Source of the DNA: Hexactinellida sp. DTS-2022
Lineage: Eukaryota; Porifera; Hexactinellida
Direction: 5' to 3'
Length of the DNA stretch: 64,000 nucleotides
Assembly: GCA_028753945.1 (NCBI GenBank)
Contig: JAPNXP010000013.1
Location: forward strand, 124,001-188,000
The position numbers and the translations under genes were made by a program. The notes under the pieces were generated by a model. The model made no database searches. It was not told the origin of the DNA and saw only the letters and a program-made list of their open reading frames with translations. Each line of letters starts with the position of its first letter. Position 1 is the first letter of the stretch. Shown one piece after another: positions 54,101-62,100 of this stretch.

Positions 54101-55021
54101 AAGATTGTCACTAACTTCCACAAAGCGACAGTAGTTAACTGTGTAGGATACATTAGTGAGCTGAACTCTTTTCTGGTAACTCTTGTGAAGTTCAAAGTCC
54201 TTAAAGAGGACGACTTCCGGTTGAGACCTGAAAGGTTGCCCTTTGAACTCCCTCCCGGCTGCCACTTGCTTTCTAATTATATTCGTTTTCAGCTTCTCCA
54301 TAGCTTTCTGCATTGATTCATCAGAGATTAGCTTGTGTTCCTGTTTCTTCTTGGATTTATCCCCAGTATCCCAGAGCCCCCTATTCTCGGGCTCAGGTAG
54401 GATCTCTTCTCCAGACGAGCTGTCTATCTTCCTTTCTGCCTCGCCCCCACTACTGTCTTCTCCCAATATATCCTCCCTTGTATCTATAGTTTGTTTCTTA
54501 ACAGAGTCACCGGTTTGTGGACGTTTGTGTGTCTTCATACGAGGCAGATTTCTACTCGGGTTCCTCTTAACGTGAGATTGTTGCGAATCGTATTTATCCA
54601 TCCAGTGTGGGTTAGCTCTCTTCTTATCCTGCTTGATACGATTCTTCTCTTCTTTGATTATCTGTTCCAGAATCCTATTCTTTCCATCCTTAGTTTTGTT
54701 CTCAAACGCTCTCTTTCTGCTTTTATACTTATCGAATCTCTCTTCTTTAAGAAAGAACTCGTCAGGGTCCAGTTTCTCCAGGACCATCTCTCTCCGCTTC
54801 TCCTCTCGCCCGGCCTCTTTTTGAGATTTATCGTACACTTTTACATCCTGAATAGCGCTCAGTATTCCCCTGTTATTCCGGATATTATCACCGAGAGAGA
54901 CGTATGCTGACGTAATCTTGTCCTTCCGCTCCTGCTCTAAGTCATTATCTCGCTCCTTCTGCTCGCGTAGCTTCTCAAGAGTTTGGTGGAAGAACTTCCT
55001 TGCTTTATCCTCCCCTTCCAT
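51182..55021 (-). CDS. CFAP74: Cilia- and flagella-associated protein 74 (central apparatus), single exon
   Basis: 1,279 residues in one uninterrupted exon (human about 1,584). The N-terminal 330 residues are charged coiled coil (LEKLREQKERDNDLEQERKD; FLKEERFDKYKSRKRAFEN; EQIIKEEKNRIKQDKKRA). The block that follows is diagnostic: AMEKLKTNIIRKQVAAGREF, KGQPFRSQPEVVLFKDFELH, VSYTVNYCRFVEVSDNLKGF and FVEFDPPGPLSAGLTCSFQI, aligned with remembered CFAP74. The rest is a string of MSP/ASH-type immunoglobulin-like domains (RIDFGRICKGEKIRKSIELR; KTYINFGTCHMQESVVANVE; GRCVEFGECLIGMKIVRKLE). It belongs to the C1d projection of the axonemal central pair, implying that the organism makes motile cilia at some stage. 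HYDIN and other ASH proteins are alternatives but lack this N-terminal block. Confidence 0.85.
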   Translation of the reverse strand: MEGEDKARKFFHQTLEKLREQKERDNDLEQERKDKITSAYVSLGDNIRNNRGILSAIQDVKVYDKSQKEAGREEKRREMVLEKLDPDEFFLKEERFDKYKSRKRAFENKTKDGKNRILEQIIKEEKNRIKQDKKRANPHWMDKYDSQQSHVKRNPSRNLPRMKTHKRPQTGDSVKKQTIDTREDILGEDSSGGEAERKIDSSSGEEILPEPENRGLWDTGDKSKKKQEHKLISDESMQKAMEKLKTNIIRKQVAAGREFKGQPFRSQPEVVLFKDFELHKSYQKRVQLTNVSYTVNYCRFVEVSDNLKGFCFVEFDPPGPLSAGLTCSFQIKFVPRVDMDIEGAVCFLTQTGAFEVLVSCCMKKCIVSLENERIDFGRICKGEKIRKSIELRNQGAIPTDFRIGEEKPVESETQSVEEKSEQTQETQDDTTSEAPEEIMKTEPVTSCNIKCLTANGHLAGYSKCVIEFEFAPDEAGVEVEDFAINFSHKGLETIVCTVCAESTDLPIWLERDSLDMMICIAGSFYQDSVVIHNQGINPLGISTDLPNAMSSTVHVSPLNTLVQGQGKLSLQVQFTPTVELWNDKYKQYFNTETGEFYIKFNFVIKGQTLPLPFTLFAILTRAEISFDKTYINFGTCHMQESVVANVEVTNHSLLPQKIGFINVPHYIAIQPYDGFMTLMPKEKCEVRLAFNPDKIKLYEFSLTCKSQYDRDYGIGCVGRGVQSGLQLSHTKIAFRSTIIDDFSFANIHILNPKIARLSSAKVRGVAPVNSDRIFQFVVPKGAPIRITPEAGIVATGQKANISVEFFPTIPAQEIADLARESLKEEVRSTEGGTSSRVSLVEKKSSCGMLLKNSKPSTEIPKERVKEDSAAWLEAREKLTQMFQDKIDTFRIPCFVSIATQSPTIIKDETLLLEVILPTNKPKLKLNGVQGRCVEFGECLIGMKIVRKLELENTSEGEITFRVEPLNINGPFEVINAPRPIAPGKTFSVIVNFVPDTDELCYEQCTICYEEYNRVSFFLSAKGVKLELELLDSEENVIEGGLELGDVILNESLELNFAINNKSHLPSTYCCSMTETTTGKNYTGQPAFNIIPFRGEIPPNSKKDLTVSLTPDRPSLLYAEVLKIKINKTEDYFCLDVKGRGHDMNMYVHSDRIYPVDLMLPQSPTRYTYITKVFVYKGGPDKSDLQQVMKITNIKHRATGFKPNGDFTIELLEPTNAQKVFHLEPMKSAVEAGTTMEVSITFNPKQLETGHKRMLAYYKVTVKGDSIVQYNLLLRGLDTS

Positions 55022-55153
55022 GTCACTAGGCTAGTTATTACTTTGGAAATACTAATACGGATATAGTTAATATTGTCGACAGAAAACTATTTAGAATATC
55101 TATTATAAAATGTAGTTCGTGAAATATAAAATTAAAGTGATTTTCTTCATACC

Positions 55154-55888
55154 TTATACATTTTCTATTAAGTCTCCGATTTTTGTTATAATATTTCTGT
55201 AGTATTGCAGTTTAGCTACAATAGATTTCGCTTTGTTGTAGTCTCTCTTTGAGAAAATAGGAATCAGATCGGAATAGCATTTACTAATTTGTTGTTCAGT
55301 TTGTAATTTCAATTCACTCAGCTCTTCAGGAGTAATCCCATTTTCCAACAGTTCATTTATCTCAAACATTTCTATTAGGAACTCTGGTGACATTTCTGAC
55401 GTCACACTGCTCTTCTCCAAATCGATTCCTTCCAACAGAAGCAGATACACTGCTCTGGAATATATGTTGTAAAGTGTGCTGTAAGAGGTGCTAATAACCG
55501 CGCTGTGCTCAGCTGCCATATCCTGCTCTCGCTGCGAACTATTACTAAACCTGTCCGGATGAAACTTGTACTGTAGTTTGATATAAATTCTCCTTAATCT
55601 GGAAACATCAATATTGAATGTTGGAAGGGAATCGAAGATTGAGAAATAATTCGCGTATTTTTCAAGCGGCAATACAACCTTAAGCTCACAGGGACAGAAG
55701 TATTTCTCTGAATAACTATGTCTGTTCAACACTATTGTTTTTTCACACTTCCAACAGGTAGATTTGGAATCAGCTGACTCAGTGACATTTCTATTGATCG
55801 TGCTACTGAGGAGGCGAGAGTGAGTTTGTGTAGCTCTATACCACGTGTTTATAGTAAATATAAATGTATATTTTCTGTTCAATTTCAT
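55154..55888 (-). CDS. HSCB: Mitochondrial iron-sulfur cluster co-chaperone HscB
   Basis: 244 residues from the ATG at 55888 (MKLNRKYTFIFTINTWYR), which gives a basic mitochondrial presequence; an upstream extension of the frame has no ATG. A zinc-binding segment STCWKCEKTIVL then FCPCELK follows. The second cysteine pair is spaced C-x-C here, while human HSCB has C-x-x-C. The J domain has the HPD motif (LQYKFHPDRFSNSSQREQD) and the C-terminal HscB helices are present (YSRAVYLLLLEGIDLE; SPEFLIEMFEINELLE; FSKRDYNKAKSIVAKLQYYRN). It brings the ISCU scaffold to HSPA9 and stimulates its ATPase. Single exon. Confidence 0.93.
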   Translation of the reverse strand: MKLNRKYTFIFTINTWYRATQTHSRLLSSTINRNVTESADSKSTCWKCEKTIVLNRHSYSEKYFCPCELKVVLPLEKYANYFSIFDSLPTFNIDVSRLRRIYIKLQYKFHPDRFSNSSQREQDMAAEHSAVISTSYSTLYNIYSRAVYLLLLEGIDLEKSSVTSEMSPEFLIEMFEINELLENGITPEELSELKLQTEQQISKCYSDLIPIFSKRDYNKAKSIVAKLQYYRNIITKIGDLIENV

Positions 55889-56132
55889 TGCTATGCACAG
55901 AGTACAGTATAAACTATTAAATGGGTTTGTTTCCAAACCTATAATACCCTTTAACTAACAGCTAATGTATTATAGCATAAATAAGTTTTATCTAACAACT
56001 ATTCTAGTATAATATACAAGTTGAGGAGCTAAGCAAATGAATGTATATTAATTATTACATTAGCAACCAGGGACTGGACTCTTGTGAATAAACAGATGCA
56101 TAATGACACTGTTTGGTTAATTCTTATAACAA

Positions 56133-59100
56133 CTAATGCAGTTTTGAAATCTCCTTGCTCTTCTCTTCCCGTTCCTCGTCCGAAGGAATAAACGTGTTTA
56201 GCACGGTGTCTACCGTAGACTCGGTGGGATCGTCTCTGCCCTTGGGAATGTTCTGCTCGGCCCACTCCAGATCTTCGTCATCGTCCAGCTTCTTAAGCAG
56301 CGGAGCCATAGAGATGTTCCTGGAATTAAACTGTAAGTTCCACCCACATTCGTGTAGTTAATATAGAGTGTAATACGGTTGTAATTTTCAGTATAATTCG
56401 GGCTTATCTGGGTTAGTACTTAGTAATTTTTTAAGCAAGTTCACAAACAGAATGTATTTAAATGTAGAGTAAACTCAGTAGTACGTAAACTTGAATAGTA
56501 CGTATGTACTTATATTACATTCCCGAGGGTTATGTTATACTACATTATAACCGAGTTCTACTGTATTCTGACAATACTTACCTGTAAATGATCCCCTCTT
56601 CTGACCCCAGGGGTTTGTCCAGAGCTCCCTCTTCATCGCCCCCCTCAGAGAGAGGCACAAAAGCGAACCTCTTATCGTTGTTACTGGGCCGCCAGATAAC
56701 CATTATAGCGCCCTGGAGAATCAGGAAAAGTGACGGCCAGAAAATAAGATCTGCCTTACGTTCGTTCCAATTAGAATTGCAGTCATTTACAAGGAAAATG
56801 TACACATAGACGAGAATCAATGCAAACGAGGCTATTGCAGCGAAAATCAATACAATTCCAAGAGAATTGTACAAAGCCAGTTTAACCTTATTTCTCCGCA
56901 CCTTGAGAGCTCGTCTGGTATTGACCAGTGCGTAGAATATCCAATAGAACCAAGCGATGTCCAGTATTATCAGGAGGATACGGAGATACCAAATATTCTG
57001 GTATTCGTAGTCGTTAATTGCGTTAATAACACTCGTAACAGAAGCGACAGAGAAGTATATGATAGAAGCCGCGACTAAAACGCGGATATTCGCAGTGCCG
57101 AGTCGCGGTCGCACAGTCCCAAATCCGAGACACACGATAACCACAAGAACTCTAGCCATCGTTCTTTTAACAGCTGACACAATCTCAGCTACGTAAATAA
57201 GACCATTGGGATTGTTTCCAGTTATGTTCATGTATGCATAGTCCACAAGGAATAGAAACTGTTCTGAATAGCCAAGTAGCAGCACTGCTAGAATCACGAA
57301 CTGTAAGCGAATCAAGTTCTTAATTGAAATTATAATTAGAATTAACCAGACCACATTCAGTATCAAATAGGCCACCACCATTAGTACATAGAATATAAGG
57401 AAAGGATAATGCTTTACGGACAGATAACCATACCAACTCGACATCTTGGTTAGAACTTTTCCCTAAATACACACAATATAATATTACATTCATTCATTCA
57501 AATTTAAAACTAACCTTCGCTTGTAGATAACCATCGTCAGTAGAAACAGGTGAAATCCAAAGTAGCAAATAATAGTCTCCAGTAACATTGACATTGTATG
57601 TAAAGTTATAGCCTCTGTCTATATTAGCAATTGGCTCGTTGTATATAACATTACCAAGCATATCCCATTTGGCCTTTTCGCCTGTAGTAAAGAATTGTTC
57701 TACGATTGTGTCATTGTCGTTATTGTACTGTAGTTCTGAACAGGGCGTGTTGATAATTATACTCTCTAAGTTAATCGAGATTTGTGAATGTTTTCGGTTA
57801 TCGCTTCCATCGCTGTCACTTTTCCCAGCGATTGTCTCCCAGTCGATAACAAAGTGAATCTAATTGAATTAACTCATCAGTTACTCCTTCCTTATAAAAT
57901 TAAGGAAATCAAATATTTCCCATAACGAAGCCCTTCAGTGAAACATTCTACGTTTAATTGATATCTAATTAGAAGTTTCAATTCTCTCAAAGGAAAGAAT
58001 CCTCGCGGTCAAACGTAAAGCAAGTTATATATGCACTGCGTAATTAACCAAATATTGTATTTAATTTCTCTAATTAACCCTAGTCTCTATGGCGTATAAA
58101 TATATCAACATTTCATAAATATTAATTATTAACAAGTTCGTTGTAATATTCGCTGGTTAGTCGTACCAATTTAATCTCTGTAACTCCATACTATTATAGC
58201 TAACTTAGATACTGTATTATGGCAGTTCGAGTTCTATTGCTTCTTTTCACACTCGCAGCAGTATTCACCTATTCACACGGATTCAGCTACGTAAATGGCT
58301 CCGGGGTTTCCACCTGTAAGCTAGGGGCTCCACAAGGAGATCCCGATCTATTTGGTTTTTCGCTCGCAGCACACACACTGCAGGACGGAAGTAAGGTGCT
58401 ACTGGTAGGAGCTCCCAAGGCTAAGATCGGAACCAACAGAGAAGGGACCGTATACTCGTGTAAGCTGGGGACTAACCTGGATTGTAGCTGTACTCAATTG
58501 AACGTCGGAGAGCCCAAAGGGATTCTAGCAATTAGCGCAAATGACCCACAAGAAATTCCAGGCAGTGTTTTCGCGTATGCTGACTTGGCTGCGTTTGAGA
58601 CCGCGAAAAACGGTTCTCTGATGGGATTCTCTGTTACCTCCAGCGACGAAGCGGGGCACGCGGCAGCCTGCGCTCCTTTACACCTCGTGGACGGTCTCCC
58701 TTTCGGGAGTTGCGTTGGTCTAACGCAGGCACTCAACCAAACGCTTTTTCGTGCCTACCTAAGCTTCGGATCGGGAGGAATATTCGCCAGCGGAAGCAGT
58801 GTTAAACTCCGCAAAGACGCGAGCAGCTCGTACCGAATAATCGCGGGCGCTCCGCTCACCAACCGCGATACCAATAGAATCTCCGTTGGCAGTGTAGACC
58901 AGATAATATACACAGACACGGCATTCGATTTCGATTCTCTAAAGAGCGGCCTAAAAGGGAACTTTAACGACCTCAGAATCGGTTCGGTTTCTTCCTACGT
59001 AGGCTACGCAATAGACTATGGCTATTTCAGCGAGCCCAGCTCCACAGCTAGCCAGAAAGACGTAATAGCATCAGCTCCTCGCTACAATAACCACAAGGGT

Positions 59101-62100
59101 GCCGTGTTCGCGTTTAGTGAAGCCGCGAGTTCTGCCGGGACATTCGGCACCCTCACGCCGAGTGTAATAGCGCTAGGAGACAGTATTGGGAGCTACTTCG
59201 GCTATTCCATGCTGGTGGTTAACTTTGATTCCACTGACGAGTGTGATGACTTGATTATCGGGAGTCCACTGCAGTCTACGCTGTCTCCTCTCTCCCCTGA
59301 CAGGGGACAGGTTACTGTGTACAGGGGAGCGGTTAGCGGGGGTAGGTGCCAACTTTCGCGAGTTGACAGCTACAGAGGAGAGGCATACGATAGACTGGGA
59401 GCTAGCATCACTAATCTGGGTGACATTAACCGCGATGGGGTACCTGATATCGCCGTGAGTGGGCTGAACACGCCTAACATATACGTGTACTTAGGCACCT
59501 CATCAGGCCGATTGGTGCGATCACAGCTGATCGACACCTCTCTCTACGGGTTCTCAGGGGTGTATGCTATGCATGGGGGCGTGGACTATAACGGGGACGA
59601 ATATCCGGACATAGCATTCAGCGATCCGGCGAAGGAGACAGTTAGAGTTATCGCCGGGAGTCCGCTTGTTAGGATCACAGCTGAGTTCGATGTGTTCACG
59701 GAAGATGGCGCGTTAGTGGCTGCTAACGACACATTCGGTGTGACAGAGCCGACCTGCGAGAGCTCGGTGGAGTTAGCTGGGATTAAGGTTATCTGCTTCC
59801 AAGTGCGACCTTGCTTCACACTAACTTCAGTGCAGTCCGGACAAATAGCACTGTTCTCCATAGACTACTTTATAGACCTGGATATAGGCCGCAATGCCTC
59901 CCAGCGCGTATACTTCATAGATCAGGGCAGACAGAGACGGGTACAGGACAGGATAGAGTTAGAGGTGGGACAGAGGAAGTGCTCGGATAGAAACTTCACA
60001 GCGTACTTTGTCAGCAACTTCGGGGACATCTCTCCCGTGGAGATAACGCTAGAGATACACGACGTGCCGCCCGCTCTGCAGAACAGACTCACTAACGACA
60101 GCATGTTCACAACAATCGTACCCGTCCTAGACCGGAGTCCCGAGCTCCTATACCAGCAGGGCTATGCCACCCGCTTCTTACTACTGGAGCATCCCTGCAG
60201 CGACGGAGTCTGTAATGTGGATCTCGCGCTAGAGTTGGTACCCGTCCCGATACTGTACATATCGGAAGATATATTCAAACTGGAAATACTCGTGACCAAC
60301 AACGAACAAGACCCGGCTCTACAAACCTACTTCACAGCTTTATTCCCGAATAACATAGAAGTGGTGCAGAGACAGTTGAATGCTACTAACGAGCTATCCG
60401 GAGACAGCTGTGCTCATACTTCAAAGCACCAAATATGTTCTCTATCTCCTAATCCCTTTATGTCCACAAGGAACAGCGAACCATTGGTTATAACCTACAC
60501 ACTCAAGTTCACCTTTGAACTCCCACTCGATCTGACCTCTATCGCATTCATATTCAACATTTCTTCTACCAAATCAATCGATGTTAATCCTGCTAACAAC
60601 CAAATTATTCCCGAAATAAAACTCAATGCGACAGCTGATCTCTTCTTTCAGGTGAAATCTAGCAACGACCGTATAACTCTACGAGAGAATGATGACGGTA
60701 GTTATGCGGACACGAATTTCGTGGTTACTTTTCGCGTTGGAAACCGCGGTCCGACTTGGGTACCCCGTGAAACGATGAAGGTAATTATTTTCTGGCCGCT
60801 TTGCATTCGCGGTTACTGCAACAGAAATACTAGCTCAGAGGATTCCATCCGTTTAGTGCTAAACTCTATTTCTTACATCACACAGTCATTCGTGTGCGAT
60901 GCTTTAGAAGACATTATGAACAACACAATGGGGAATGGGAATTTCTCGAATTACACGTCTTACCAGTATTGTAACGAAACTGCCATTTGTGTGCCGATTG
61001 TATGTACGGTTCAACTGCTACGTGCGAATTCTAACACCTACATCACAATAGCATCTACACTCAACTTAGGAGCAGACGTGCAAATCCCAAACTCGCTATT
61101 AATCCAACCAAGCGCATTCCTAGTCATACCACAGCAACCAATAGTGACACTAGGAACTTCCGGAACTACAATTTCGCAGAGAATCTACGTGTTCCCACAG
61201 GCAAACCTTGAGCAGTGCATAATGATATTCCCGATTATATCTGGGGTCGTCGCTGGCATTGTATTTATAATTGTGATCGGATTGATAATATGGTTGCTGA
61301 ATTTCACAAGACAGGAGCGGTATGTGGTTGTCAATAGACGCAAGAAATTGGAAACTTCGCGATCAGTAACACCCTCGATGACAGGCCACGGGATTGAGAC
61401 AAGCCAAGTCTAACATTTTCAGTTTTGATAACATAGTCCTAATGTATCCTGTGTACTTAAATGATAGGTTTGCTAATTTTATTTTTCATACGTATTTATA
61501 ATCTGTTAAACTAACTTACTTTGTTTTCTTTTGTACTCTCAATTCTGAAATGAAATTCTTATTTATCAAATATTATGATTTCACAAATAAACAAACAAAT
61601 ATACATACGGATAAGGCGAAATATCGGTTAAAGGATTACAAGGTTTAATCCCCTATACAAATGCATTCAAATGACTCCGATTAAAAGTATTATGGATAAT
61701 AGTAACAAATTTCTACTGTCCCCTGGTGTTCGTATTACTAGAGTCTACTGTACTTTACAATAGGAAGTGGACTACGACTAATATAAATATTCCCTGGATA
61801 TTATTAATATAGAGGCGTTAATAAATGCCGCTAACGATCGCTATTGAGGGCTGTGCTCACGGAGAGCTCGACAAGATATACTCTACACTAGAATACCTAA
61901 TGAAAGTGAATAACATTGCGGTCGACCTGTTGCTATGCTGTGGAGACTTCGAAGCAGTCAGGTGCCCAGCTGACCTAGACTCTATGGCAGTGCCACCCAA
62001 GTACAGGAATATGGGAAGTTTCTACAGGTACTACAGTGGAGAGAAAATAGCCCCGGTCACTACCATATTTATTGGTGGGAACCACGAGTCGGCGAATTAT

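Noticed and set aside
57860-58218. A local first exon for the TMEM87-like gene
   Set aside because: No signal-peptide-like frame with an ATG and a compatible donor was found on the minus strand in this interval.
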